A DNA stretch of 64,000 nt, from the NCBI RefSeq assembly GCF_040869045.1, contig NC_090323.1, positions 156,074,426-156,138,425 on the forward strand, given 5' to 3'. The position numbers and the translations under genes are program-made. This document shows positions 20,871 to 31,416 of the stretch, one piece after another (position 1 is the first letter of the stretch; each line of letters opens with the position of its first letter). The notes under the pieces are model-generated. The model saw only the letters and a list, made by a program, of their open reading frames with translations, had not been told where the DNA came from and searched no databases. Source of the stretch: Eurosta solidaginis. Lineage: Eukaryota > Arthropoda > Insecta > Diptera > Tephritidae.

Positions 20871-21385
20871 ATACATACCATATATACGACCGATCTCTAT
20901 GATATTTTCAGACAAAAAAGAATGCTCTATATCTAAGCATTCGGCGAAATTTGAAGGTTCTAGCTGTTAAAATGGGGCAGTAATTACGAAAAGCTTCTTA
21001 TCTGAACAATCGGTTGTGGGAGATATATGCTATATATACGACCGATCTCATCCCTTTTTTTAGCCAAAAATATGTGCAATATAATAAAGCATATGGTGAA
21101 GGTTGAAGCTTCAATCTGATAAATTGAAGAAGATATGACAAAAATCCTCTTTTCTGTAAAACCGGTTTTATGAGGGATATATGCTATAGTGGTCCGATAT
21201 GGTCAGTTCCACAAATGGTTAACTGGTCACCCAAATATACCAGCTCACCAAATTTTATCAAGATATCTCAAAAATTGAGTGACTAGTTTGCATACAAACA
21301 GACAGACGGACATGGCTAAATCAACTCAGCTCTTCAGTGTGATCATTTCGGTATACTTATTGCTGGGTATATCTCCTCTTCTTTA
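20871..21385 (+). repeat. Second INE-like subfamily, right part
   Basis: It continues the repeat interrupted at 10218: ATATACGACCGATCTC phrases, then AAACAGACAGACGGACATGG (the short microsatellite and core of this family) and TTTCGGTATACTTATTGC at the end. No coding capacity. Confidence 0.6.
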
Positions 21386-22840
21386 AGGACTTACAATTTT
21401 GAGATTCATGACAAACTTAATATACCATTTCATTTTCATGAAAGGTAAAAAATAGCTGTAAAATTTTAATATTTTTCAGGCAAGAGAAGCCTTTAAGCTC
21501 AGTTTTCATATGAGGAATAATAGCCAAATCACCGACATTTTCCAAAGGGCAAATAAAAAGTGTTGTGCTGACTCTTTTTTAGTAATTCTTACTATCATAA
21601 ATTGATTTTCCCACTTTGGATTTTTAAATATTTATTTCAATTTAGCTGAGTTTATATTAATAACTGGTTCCCAAAAAAAAAAAAAAAACAAAAAAAAACA
21701 CACAACCACAGCGCAACATTTGTGCAACTAACAAAATGTAAAAAACTGAATGCAGCTTTTGATTATGCTAAAATATTTTAGGTCAGCAAACAAAAACAAA
21801 AAATTGAAAATGTATCCATGCATAGAAAGCAATACAGTAAATATTTATGATAGTAATAATAACTTTTACTGTTTGCAAATCCAAGCATACACTACCACAC
21901 TCTTTTTCTACTTTTAATTTGTTTATATATAACACAAAATATTTTATAAATGGCGAACAATGGATTTTCGCTATTCATTTAAAAGTTTATGGTAATTATT
22001 TTACTAGCACTTGCCACTCTCAATGCAATTTTTTATACAGTCTTGTTCAGCCAATTTAACGTGAATAAAACAATTATTGCAAATAATGAACAAAATTGAA
22101 TGTGATTTCTGTTATTTACTTACAAGTTGGGCAGAAAATTGGTTCAAGGGATTCACATTTAATGCACAATTACTCTTAGGAGAGATACTCATACGCCATG
22201 CAGATCGGTTAACTAAATAAATAGATAGGGTGTTTTATTTTGAGTGCCTTTTTAGGTTATGTTAATAATATAGTTATTAATTTGACTAACAAATACTTAT
22301 TTTTGGAAAAATATATTCGACGTGATTATGTATTCACTGTGAAGATGAAAATGTGACAAAAAAGTTGTTAAACTCCAACAATAATACATGCTTATTAATT
22401 TATTGAATAAATAAGATGGTTTGACTCTCAAGTATATAAGGTGGGTCTCATAATTTCCTGTTTACACACGGTTTAAAGTTTGAGCCTAATTTTTAAACTT
22501 TTTCGACTACATATATGTATACATATGAGACTTTTAGTGGAAATGACAGAGCCGAGCTTGGTTTAAATTAAAAGTAATTTTAAATTTTAAAACAAAAAGT
22601 CGGAAATTTTACTCAAATTTAAACTGCATTGGCTTAAAAGATTATATTATTTTTCAATAAAGTTGAAAATTCAAACCGTAGTTTTGCAAAAATTTCATGT
22701 TATTCTTTATTATGGTATACATATTTTTACGAATTCTGCGAAATTTCTGATTATTTTACAGCTTCTAACAGAATCTAATCTAATCTTTGAACTGTCGAAT
22801 AAATAAGTCAAATATTCAGTTTAGCAAAATTTTCTTTATA
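21386..22840. other. Anonymous A+T-rich stretch
   Basis: Only A-rich runs (21675-21702) and short chance frames are visible. No gene, RNA or element end was recognised. Confidence 0.5.
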
Positions 22841-22919
22841 TGCATGAGTTAAGCGGGGATTGCCCTTATTGTTTAAATGTATGAAAACAATTATTTGAAG
22901 CAATTTTCAATTTATCTAA

Positions 22920-23260
22920 TAATTTGGGAAAAATTTAAACAACGTGACCATTGGTTAATTCGTTGTAGTTCTATAAATAGAACAAACGCAACAATACCAG
23001 TTTCTTTTGAACCGCCTTAACAACGCATAACTTTAACACATGACTACATACGAAGTATGTACTGTGCATAAAGAAAATATCCAAAGAAGGCAATTGGGAT
23101 AAGGTTTAAAACAACTAAGACATAACGTGGCTGAATGCGTTTGTAACACTTCAACCATCGTGGGAGTGCGGGTTCAAATCCCACTCCCGGGAGATGAGGC
23201 TTTGAAAAGATTTTCAAAGTATAATCGAAACAGCTGTCGTCTTGTTTATATGGTTGAGTA
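22920..23260 (+). mobile_element. tRNA-derived SINE candidate, copy 1
   Basis: A related copy lies at 39755-40080 in the same orientation. This one contains an A-box-like TGGCTGAATGCG at 23128-23139 and a B-box-like GGTTCAAATCC at 23171-23181, the spacing expected of a tRNA-derived pol III promoter. The B box sits in the loop of an inverted pair (GGGAGTG and CACTCCC). It does not fold into a normal tRNA by eye: no clean acceptor or anticodon stem. Both copies share flanking text over about 300 bases, so it is a dispersed repeat. Confidence 0.5.
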
Positions 23261-24340
23261 CCTAAAGGCATCTGCCTTTGCACTGATATGAATGTTGGAA
23301 ATTCGAGTTCAATGCTGAGCTCCCGAAAAGCTAGCTGATGAAGAAGTGATATTCAGAAACATGTCCTAGTAAACATCGCCGTTTGTGATCTATACAATTT
23401 TTCTCTAATATCAATAACGATTTAAAATAATATATAGAGGTTTTATCGACTGCTGAGTGGAATATCAACCTATCAAAGGCTGCCGTTTCGAGAACGTTCT
23501 AGTTGAACTCAACTTCAATACATTTTCACATTAGCTGCGGTGATCATTAAAAAAATAATGTGTTTTTAATCGGATTTTGAGATAAAGCGTTTTTGAAATT
23601 AATTCCAAAATAGGGCATTTTTAAAACGGTAGTTGAATAGGGTGGTATTCCATACAGCAGTCGATATTATAGGGATGCTATTCAGCAGTTATTCACACCA
23701 GGTTTAGATTGTAATACTATTGTTTTTTTTCTACAATTTTCCAGACTTAGCACAGAAAGTTGCAATGGAAGTTAAGAATACTAAAATTGTGGTTCACAAT
23801 TTTCATTTGTAGCTGAGAAAATTAAAATTTTTTTTCAATTAAAAAAAATATATATCGGGGCAAAAGATAATTAGGACAAAGAATTATTGCTAAGGGGCAT
23901 TGAGCTCGAATCGAACAAGTTATTTTATTTTATTGATTATGTCCACGTCCCACTAACTAGGCTCAATTTTTGCCTTCATTACTGCTTTATTTTATCCATT
24001 GGGCATATCCCTGTATGGTTGCCACTCCTTGAGAATATAACGTTCAATATGTGAACTAAAAAGTTCATTAAACTCCGAGTTGAGTAGATTAGATAGGAAA
24101 AAAGCCACTAGGGGTAATTTTACTTTGGACTTTGCAATGACATAATTCAGTGAGTTGACAAGATTTTGGGTGCTGGTGTGGGGATCTTAGCTTCACTGGC
24201 TGCACTGTAAGTCAGACGGGTTGGTACGCCTTCGATGGCTCTTCCTATTTTATAAGCGGCTAGTCCGAGGGATCCATGACAGGCTACCAAATTCGCGGCA
24301 GCGCTCTCTTCGACATTTTGAATGTGGGAATACCTTAAGC
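23261..24340. other. Anonymous stretch
   Basis: No gene was recognised. A further B-box-like phrase TCGAGTTCAATGC near 23308 has no convincing A box. Confidence 0.45.
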
Positions 24341-24341
24341 T

Positions 24342-24746
24342 CTACGCCGCACGACCAATGAGGATTGACCAGAACTGCTGGTTACGACCTTGTACAACTT
24401 GCGTCTCTGAGGAATTACTGGGAGGGGACAGCTCGGATTGTCGTTCACGTGGAATGCTTCGACAAAGCTGACTTGAAGCTTTGGCCAGTTCTGCCGATGA
24501 TCTACTGTTCACTTTGGAAGTCTTAGTTCTCCTTAAGAACCGTATTTGCGTACTAGAAGCCTTCTTTGGAGGCTGTGACACTGTGGTTAGTGCTACCAGC
24601 TGTCCAAGGGCTTTCTGGTTACAATGGCTGTGTTGACTAATGACTGTCTTCGGATTGAGAATAAAAGTGGTCATCACTTCAGATTCGGTCACATCATACT
24701 TGGCGGTATCAGTCATGGTATTTGTTACTGTCGTACAAAAGTACAT
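24342..24746 (-). other. Unidentified open frame of 134 codons
   Basis: The minus frame is Ser/Thr/Gln-rich (SRSSAELAKASSQL, SPPSNSSET) with no recognised domain and no similarity that I can name. It lies just beyond the last identifiable exon of the broken gene at 24780-30081 and could be inserted DNA or a divergent continuation. Moderate composition bias toward non-random residues is the only hint of coding. Confidence 0.2.
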
Positions 24747-24781
24747 TATGGCCGATATTGCCGCACCCTTGTCTGTTTAAA

Positions 24782-24821
24782 TGGGAGTTTAGAAAATGAT
24801 TTTTTAAAGACATATTTACTC
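24782..24821 (-). pseudogene. Exon 3 of the broken arthropod-family gene
   Basis: The exon begins after TTTCTTTCAG and reads VNMSLKNHFLNSHL, which matches the family phrase CNMSLKIHFLHSHL. A glycine codon is split between exon 2 (G) and exon 3 (GA), which places the intron in phase 1. Recognisable similarity stops after about 14 residues. Confidence 0.65.
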
Positions 24822-25077
24822 CTGAAAGAAAATAGAAAAGTAAATTTGATAAATACATAAGTGACAAATTAGTATATAATTTTCTCAAGCTGGATTTATC
24901 TTTCAATTCAGAACAAATTTTTTGTTTACATTTTTCTCGTTCTTGTCTGTTCGGAACTGGACGACGAATTCAGATTTAGGCCTATATATTCTCATGTAAA
25001 TTTTAAAATTTTCATACAAATTTTTTGTTTATCGGGCAGATGAGAAAACGGTTTTAAATATGTTTTTTTTTATTTAC
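24822..25077 (-). other. Intron 2 (256 bp) of the broken gene
   Basis: The donor is ATGG|GTAAAT and the acceptor TTTCTTTCAG|GA on the minus strand. Joining them restores EMGVNMSLKNHF in frame, matching the family. Confidence 0.65.
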
Positions 25078-25647
25078 CCATTTCCGCATAGTTTTTGATT
25101 AAGTCGATCACTATCATCTCGTAAATAGGACTTTTTTGTTTGCCTAAAAAAGAAGTAAAGACCTTTTCAAAAGAATCCCACGCTGCTGACTCCACTGGTG
25201 ACAATAGTTCTTTGAAATGGTTATTGGTCATCATTTTCCTTATTTTCGGTCCCAAAAAAATCCCTTCCTTTATTTTCGCTTCTGAAATCTCTGGAAAGAT
25301 TGTCTTTAAATGATGAAAAGCTTCGCCTTCTTTGTCCAAAGCCTTAACAAAGTTTTTGATAAGTCCGAGTTTGATGTGGAGCGGAGGTAGAATTTTTTTT
25401 CCTTCTTTATAAGTGGGGAGTATTTTATGTTATCCACCCCAACATGAAATTCGATTCTTTCTGGCTAACCCTTTATGATGTAGTGGCCTTGACGAGCTCG
25501 GCTCTCCCATTTGCATAGAAAGCAACAGTATTTTGTGTATCCACTTTGTAGACCACATAGCATTCCAACGACTTTAAGATCGGCACATATTTTCCAATCA
25601 TGTTCTTCGTATTTGATTAGTTGAGTTTGTTCGTGACGACTTCTATA
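25078..25647 (-). pseudogene. Exon 2, downstream part, of the broken gene
   Basis: It contains KYCCFLCKWESRARQGHYI (a CxxC pair), LPPLHIKLGLIKNFVKALD, SEAKIKEGIFLGPKIRKM and FTSFLGKQKSPIYEMIV. One internal TAG (near 25462) follows HYIIKG. The sequence continues directly from the part at 29389 once the LTR element and one copy of ATAT are removed: the codons across the junction read DVKVTYYRSRHEQ. Confidence 0.7.
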
Positions 25648-25651
25648 ATAT

Positions 25652-26242
25652 TGTTACGAATATTAGCAAAATTAAGTGGTGTTGCTATCTCTAAGCCGAT
25701 GCTAAGCAGTTACGTGAATTCACATCGATAATTCAATCATTAACAATAATTGCATCTACACATATGTACCCTGTACGTATACGAGCAGCGGAGAGTCAAT
25801 GCACAAACACATGCATATATCAGAGATACTCCTGAAAGTATGCAATGAGAAAAGCTATAAAATCGTGCAATTGTAGTTACAGCTGAGAAGTTTGAGAGCT
25901 GATGGCAACTAGTAGATTCTGAAAGCGCCTAGAAGATGCGAACGCTGAAATCAGAGATTATATAAGGCAGCAAATGTAGAGACGTTGGAATTCGGTTTGA
26001 GTTGAGCTATCAAGTAGTTATTGATTAAGCACGCAATCTGGCGGGCAATAATAGAGTTTCATTTGAACTATCAATCAGTTTTATTGTCAAGCAAGCTAGT
26101 TGCAAAGTATAAGTGTTATTGTGAAGTACTTTAATAAAGGCCATTTTTCCATTATTCAATATTGGAGCTATTTATTCAACAGTTTAGTGATTCGAACTTA
26201 GCAGAAGGGCAAATAAGAGGATTTGCAAGTAAATTCGTTACA
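25652..26242 (+). repeat. 5' LTR (591 bp)
   Basis: It begins TGTTACGAATATTAGC and ends AAATTCGTTACA. A TATA box, TATATAAGG, starts at 25959 and AATAAA lies at 26133-26138, giving a U3-R-U5 arrangement in plus orientation. Confidence 0.9.
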
Positions 26243-26296
26243 ATTGATGATCAGAAGAGGAATTGTTGAATAAATTCCGAAGATTGGGAATAGAAC

Positions 26297-27690
26297 TTGT
26301 ACATTGCAAAGTTGAATGAATTGAGGATCCAGCAACTGAAAAAGGACTTGGAGAACCCTGGGTTGAATACAACCGGCAATAAGATCGAACTTCAAGCACG
26401 GCTGCGAGACGTAATGGAGTCGCAAGGAATCGATGTGGACGAGTATGTCTTTTATCCTGATGGGGACGAGACAACAACAAAAATTTAAAAGAAAAACGAA
26501 ACATCACTGAAAGTTACGAGCACAGACTTGAACATGATTTTGGCTGCAATATCTGCACAAACATCGACAGTAACATCAATGTCGTCGCAAATGTCAGAAA
26601 TGTCGAAACAGATTACATCCAAGATGGAAACACAGCTCGAAGAACAGAAGACAAATATGTCAGCACAGCTCGAAGAACAGAAAACATATATGGCGTCACA
26701 ACTAGAATCGCAGGGGAACCGTATAACAGCGAAGATTGAATCACAGGAGACACGTATCTCAGAAATGTCGTCAGAAATAATATCTAAAATTGAAGCACAA
26801 GAGGCACGTATATCAGAAATGTCGACACAAATTTCAGCACAGGTATCATCGCAGATCTCTGCATAACTAGAATCGCGTATGGAAGAGAAACTAACGCAGT
26901 TTCAGGAAGTGTTCATTGGTCGACAAGATAAAATGGAGGCCGAGATAGATGCTTTAAAAGATCGCATACAGGAGTTGCAACTAATTCGCCCAGTTGTTTC
27001 AGCTTGCAATACGAAGCTAAAAACTCCATCTTTTGACGGCTTTGTTCTTTTCCAGGTGTTTAAGATTCAGTTTGAGAAGACCGCAGCAGTGAACAACTGG
27101 AGTGCTGAAGATAAAGTTGCTGCACTATTCGTGGCATTGAAAGGATCTGCTGCTGAAATCATACAGACTATTCCCGAGGGAGAGCGGAATAATTACGAAA
27201 CATTGATGAGCGCTCTAGAGAGGCGATACGAAAGCGAACACAGGAAGCAGATACACCAAATAGAGTTGCAAAACCGCTACCAAAAAACTAATGAGACCTT
27301 GCAGGAGTTTGCGTCAGATGTCGAAAGGCTGACACATTTAGTGAATGCCGACGCACCCGTAGAATACACTGAAAGGGTAAAGATTCAGAGCTTTATTAAC
27401 GGCAAACGGGAAGTCGAAACGAAGCGAGCCACATACGCAAACCCAAAGCCAACATTAGCAGAAACGGTATCACATGCTCTGATTCAGGAAACAGCGTCTC
27501 TTCTGTGTAAGCCAGTTTTCAAAGCACGCCGTGTGGAAGTGGAAAGGCCAGAGTGAGTAGACGCAATATTGGAGGCGCTTAAAAGATCGCAAAAGCGGAG
27601 TGAAAAAGTTATTAAATGCTTCAAATGCGGGAAGCCCGGTCACATTGCACGTCATTGCGATCTTGATCCTAGTGGTTTCAACAGCATGGG
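26297..27690 (+). pseudogene. gag region with SAP-like motif and CCHC knuckle
   Basis: From 26297 the frame has a SAP-like helix pair (LRIQQLKKDLENPGLNTTG), then stops at 26486. From 26528 a long coiled-coil-like, Gln/Met/Ser-rich stretch follows (repeated SQLEEQKT-type phrases), with a TAA near 26865. From 26879 comes the Retrotrans_gag core (WSAEDKVAALFVALKG, YETLMSALERRYESEH). After a TGA at 27557 the same frame gives CFKCGKPGHIARHC, the nucleocapsid knuckle, near 27620. The domains are in normal order but broken by stops, so Gag cannot be made. Confidence 0.8.
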
Positions 27691-27721
27691 TGGTCTTAAT
27701 AAAAAAGCTGGAGGGGATTGA

Positions 27722-28282
27722 CAAGAGCGAGTAAGATGTAGAGATCGAGAGCTAGATCCAGCTATTGAATTTCCTGTTATATTTGTGTCGCAAATTGGTA
27801 GAAAATCGAGCAGTCTTACCGTCAGAGGGAATGTGGATGGCAAAGAACGTGTTCTGACTGTAGATAGGGGCGCATCTCATTCCTTAATCCGATCTGACTT
27901 GGTCAACAGGAGAGTAAAACCGTTACCTGGAGCAAGGTTGCGTACGGTCACTGTCGAGTATAACCAAGTCCAGGGAGAGGTGGTATGTGAAGTCTTGATT
28001 GGAAAGGTCACAGTTCTATACAAATTCGTTGTGGCGGAGATCGTTGATGAAGTCATATTGGGAATGGATTCCTTAGTTGACTATGACATCAAGATCGATA
28101 TGCAGAAAAGGGTGATGCGTTATAAGAACCAGGATATACCACTTAACTTCAGTTTGCAGAAAGGATTCAGTAGTAAACGAGTACTCGTGGAGAAGACTCG
28201 ACAAAGACCACGAAAGTCAAAGGCAAAGGTTGATAGATCGAATGGGCATAATAAAGCAAAATTAAAAGTACCTGCGAGATAA
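27722..28282 (+). pseudogene. Retropepsin-like protease segment
   Basis: The segment includes LTVDRGASHSLIRSDLV, where the catalytic D-T/S-G triad reads D-R-G, and VDEVILGMDSLVDYDIKID, the typical second half (I-L-G-x-D) of gypsy-type proteases. The frame then runs into a basic stretch and stops at 28280. The altered triad suggests the enzyme was inactive or that the copy mutated after insertion. Confidence 0.7.
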
Positions 28283-28376
28283 AACACTGGCATGGACAAA
28301 ACCTAATGGACGCACGAAAACGAAGCAACGAATTTCCGAGAAAGAATGCGAGGGTAGTTTCAAGCGCACTACTTTT

Positions 28377-28763
28377 GTGAAACGTGGGAACGATACTGAT
28401 CATGAGAAGCCAATCCATCAAGCGAAAGCTCTACGAAATAGTTCATTGGCCAAACAACAGAGTGTGAGGGAACGGTCTAGGGTAATGAGTAGTGGGATCA
28501 GACACTGGCATGACAAGAACTTTAATTCGGAAGGTTTCTTAGAGGGAGATTTGGTACTGCTATACAACCCTCACTGGCGGAATGGTGTTCCATCCAAATA
28601 TCGGTGCAGTTGGGAAGGGCAGTACAGAGTTGTGAAGACGATCAGTGATGTCATCTACCGCATACAAGCAATTGGGAAATCACGAAATAGAAGAGTGGTA
28701 TATTTGGCGATGCTAGCAGCGTTTAGATCGAGAGATTTGTCTGATCGGGACGATCAGACTTAG
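28377..28763 (+). pseudogene. Integrase C-terminal tail
   Basis: The frame includes RSRVMSSGIRHWHDKNFN and LEGDLVLLYNPHWRNGVPSK followed by WEGQYRVVKTISDVIYRIQ, the GPY/F-like C-terminal module of Ty3/gypsy integrases. Everything upstream of it in pol after the protease is missing. It ends 11 bases before the 3' LTR, next to the purine-rich TAGGTGGAGGGCAG. Confidence 0.7.
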
Positions 28764-28774
28764 GTGGAGGGCAG
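28761..28774 (+). other. Polypurine tract before the 3' LTR
   Basis: TAGGTGGAGGGCAG directly precedes the LTR start, as expected for plus-strand priming. Confidence 0.55.
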
Positions 28775-29384
28775 TATTACGAATATAAGCAAAATTAAGG
28801 GGTGCTGCCATCTCTAAGCCGATGCTAAGCAGTGACATGAATTCACATCAATAATTCAATCATTATGTATCTACATAAACGAAACAATAATTGCGTATAC
28901 ACATATGTACCCTGTACGTATACGAGCAGCGGAGAGTCAATGCACAAACACATGCATATATCTGAGATACTCCGGAAAGTATGCAATGAGAAAAGCTATA
29001 AAATCGTGCAGTTGTAGTTACAGCTGAGAAGTTTGAGAGCTGATGGCAACTAGTAGATTCTGGAAGCGCCTAGAAAATGCGAACGTTGAAATCAGAGAGT
29101 ATATAAGGCAGCAAATGTAGAGGCGGTGGAATTCAGTTTGAGTTGAGCTATCAAGCAGTTATTGATTAAGCACGCAATCTGTCGGGCAATAGTAGAGTTT
29201 TCATTTGAGCTATCAATCAGTTTGGTTATTAAGCCATCTAGTTGCAAAGTATAAGTGTTATTGTGAAGTACTTTAATAAAGGCCATTTTTACATTATTCA
29301 ATATTGTAGTTATTTATTCAACAGTTTAGTGATCCGAACTTAGCAGAAGGGCAAATAAGAGGATTTGCAAGTAAATTCGTTACA
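28775..29384 (+). repeat. 3' LTR (610 bp)
   Basis: It starts TATTACGAATATAAGC (the first G of TGTTAC is mutated) and ends AAATTCGTTACA. TATATAA at 29100-29106 and AATAAA at 29275-29280 are in the same layout as the 5' LTR. ATAT follows at 29385. Confidence 0.9.
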
Positions 29385-29388
29385 ATAT

Positions 29389-29789
29389 GTTACCTTAACA
29401 TCGGATTTAAAAAATTTAAATTCTTGCATACGAGAGGCGTGTAGTTCGGTCTTTTCCTTTGACAATTTCAAATCCCTTATCCAATCATTGAGTTGTGCTT
29501 GTGGCAAAGAGTTTCTTTCGTTTTCCGTTTGAATCCTGTACCACGTGATACCGCGTAACAAGATACTGCCGTTGACAATGAAACTGGAGCCGGAACTAAA
29601 GTTAAATTTGATTCTGGCAATGTAGCTTCCGTTGAATTTAGTTCTGGTAATGACACTGTAGATACGCTCGCATAGGGGACGTTTCTTGACTTTCCAACCC
29701 CAAGTGCTCTTGTAGTACAAATATAGCAGTCCGTTGAATGGCAAGTTAGTTCCCTCCACTTCATTGGTGTAATAAATTTCATATGTCGC
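29389..29789 (-). pseudogene. Exon 2, upstream part, of the broken gene
   Basis: After the acceptor TATCTATTTAG the frame reads HMKFITPMKWRELTCHSTD and CYICTT (another CxxC). A later segment, LPQAQLNDWIRDLKLSKEK and ASRMQEFKFFKSDVKVTY, is in a different frame, so one frameshift lies near 29480-29540. The gypsy LTR interrupts it at 29388. Confidence 0.7.
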
Positions 29790-29848
29790 CTAAATAGATA
29801 GTTTCAGAAATTAGTCAGCGGAGCAAATTCCTAATTTTTACAACGCAC
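29790..29848 (-). other. Intron 1 (59 bp) of the broken gene
   Basis: The minus strand reads AAAAG|GTGCGTTG at the donor and CTATTTAG|GCGACA at the acceptor. The length is typical of short fly introns. Splicing joins GTK to RRHMKFITPMKWREL in frame, which matches the family's R-H-M-P-F phrase. Confidence 0.7.
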
Positions 29849-30081
29849 CTTTTTGTTCCGGTTTCCGATAAAATCAATTCCACTCGACATGTGGTGCACA
29901 CAGTATTCGGTGTCCATAGTTTTTCATTGTTTTTAGGTTCAATTCCAAAATAATTATAGTATGTAACTTTCAAAGGATTTGAAAACACACGTCGCATCCT
30001 TTTAACGATAAATTGACCGCAGATGAAACAGAACATATCTGGATCATTTGTATACTCAAACTCTCGCGCCCTTTTATTCAT
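29849..30081 (-). pseudogene. Exon 1 of the broken gene: CxxC region
   Basis: The first ATG at 30081 opens a 78-codon frame with FCFICGQFIVKRMRR, VTYYNYFGIEPK, LWTPNTVCTTC and the splice site. Two CxxC pairs (and one more in each of the next two exon parts) suggest zinc binding. The start is chosen as the first in-frame ATG; no upstream exon was sought further. Confidence 0.65.
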
Positions 30082-31215
30082 ATTATATTTTTAAGTAAAT
30101 GACGGGTTATAAACTGCAATTATAAACTGAACAGTATCCGGCGAGTCTTGCAGATATTATGAAGGAATCAGACGCATGTACTATTATTCATACTTAGATC
30201 AAGTAAAAATTCAAACCTACCTAGACAAAAAGGTTCCCTGTTTCTACAAAGAAAACACTACCTGCCTTAAAAATATACTGTTGCTTGAAATGTATCTGGG
30301 TTTGAGAAAACGACACTAACAGTTTTTTGTATGTAATAACCCTTCTAAAATCTACCTGCCATCTACCTGATATACGAATACTAACACATATGTACCAGTA
30401 GGGTACTTAAGTATTAAATGGATATATTTATTTGAATGCTTATAACTTTTGTATTAGTCCATCGATTTTGTTGTATGAAAGCTTATTTTTTTTTTGTAAT
30501 AAAACAGAGCTTAGAGAGAAAAAGAAAATTTGCAAAAAAATAAAAAGTTTTGCGATCCTTCCTCGCAAAATACAAATTTATTATATTTTTACAAAAAAAA
30601 TTGAAATAATCCGTAATGATTGTTCGTTATCTTTGAATCGGCAGGGCCTAGCAAAAAGTGTTGTATGCGCGTTTTATTACCTTTTCAAAGCTTCAAACCG
30701 TTTTGGAATAGCTGAATTGTTCTTGAGATATATATGATTAAGTGGACCCAGTATTAATTTTTTTTTGAAAAAACGGTAATTCATAAATATCTCAAAAACG
30801 TTACCATAGAATTTAAAATAACGCTCATTTTCGGAATCGGGGGTGATTTTACATAGGAATTTCATAATGGCGTCTCTGGTGCAGAAAAAAGTTGGAATTT
30901 GTGATCCAGTGTAATTATTAAATAAATAAAAATAGATGTGGCTGTGTGTGTTTAATACGCGTCCAAAGTTAAGGCAACCGATCTTCACAATATTTTCAGC
31001 GTAGGTTCACGTGCTCAACCGGTATTTTTCTGCTTGCATAAAATTTTGGAAAGGAAATTTTATTGGAAATCGAGTACATGTATCCCATAAATTAGTCTGT
31101 ATATAGTTTCGGAAAAGTGGGCGTTGCTATGACCAAATATAAGGGTATATGTTTATGTCATTTATACGTATTGTAGTATTGCGTGGAATTCACCTCACTT
31201 CAAACACGCTTAATA
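30082..31215. other. Anonymous A+T-rich stretch
   Basis: Nothing beyond chance open frames was recognised, including a plus frame at 30432-30737 that is Lys/Ile/Phe-rich. Confidence 0.5.
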
Positions 31216-31217
31216 CT

Positions 31218-31346
31218 AGGTTCAAACACACACCAAATTGGCAATTTATACTGTTTGAGCAATTTATTACGCAATTTGTCATATAATAAATTGTAATAAT
31301 AAATTGCCAATTTAAAAAAAAATTGCGTAATAAATTGTTTCAACCT
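31218..31346. repeat. Small palindromic MITE-like unit
   Basis: AAATTGGCAATTTAT near 31235 pairs with ATAAATTGCCAATTT near 31300, and the outer AGGTTCAAACA is mirrored by TGTTTCAACCT. The sequence folds on itself with several ATTTATTACGCAATT repeats. No clear target duplication. Confidence 0.35.
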
Positions 31347-31416
31347 GCAAATGCAACATTGTAAAGTGTGTTTATTGAGTATATTTAAACGTCACTTACG
31401 CATGGCTGAACTGTAT

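Larger units (their letters stand above)
25652..29384 (+). mobile_element. Ty3/gypsy LTR retrotransposon, internally deleted
   Basis: Two LTRs with matching ends (TGTTACGAAT and ATTCGTTACA) enclose 2.5 kb. A 4-bp duplication ATAT (25648-25651 and 29385-29388) proves a single integration. Inside are a gag region with a SAP-like N-terminus and CCHC knuckle, a protease segment, and only the C-terminal end of integrase. The reverse transcriptase, RNase H and integrase core are missing, deleted somewhere near 28260-28370. The right LTR keeps 18 bases lost from the left one. It lies antisense within the broken arthropod-family gene. Confidence 0.9.
24782..30081 (-). pseudogene. Spliced gene of a multi-copy arthropod protein family, broken by an LTR element
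   Basis: Minus-strand pieces line up in the order of a family I recall as widespread, multi-copy and uncharacterised in arthropods. They are: an N-terminal CxxC region (exon 1, 30081-29849); MKFITPMKWRELTCHSTDCY and LNDWIRDLKLSKEK (29789-29389); YTKYCCFLCKW and LPPLHIKLGLIKNFVKALDK (25647-25078); and GVNMSLKNHFLNSHL (from 24821). Two introns with GT-AG ends are visible. Lesions: a frameshift near 29480-29540, a TAG stop near 25462, and insertion of a gypsy-type element at 25648-29388. The C-terminus is not found beyond about 24780. Function unknown; the family match is from memory. Confidence 0.7.

Noticed and set aside
23120..23200. A functional tRNA gene
   Set aside because: A and B boxes are present but no acceptor or anticodon stem can be drawn, and a related copy sits at 39950-40020.
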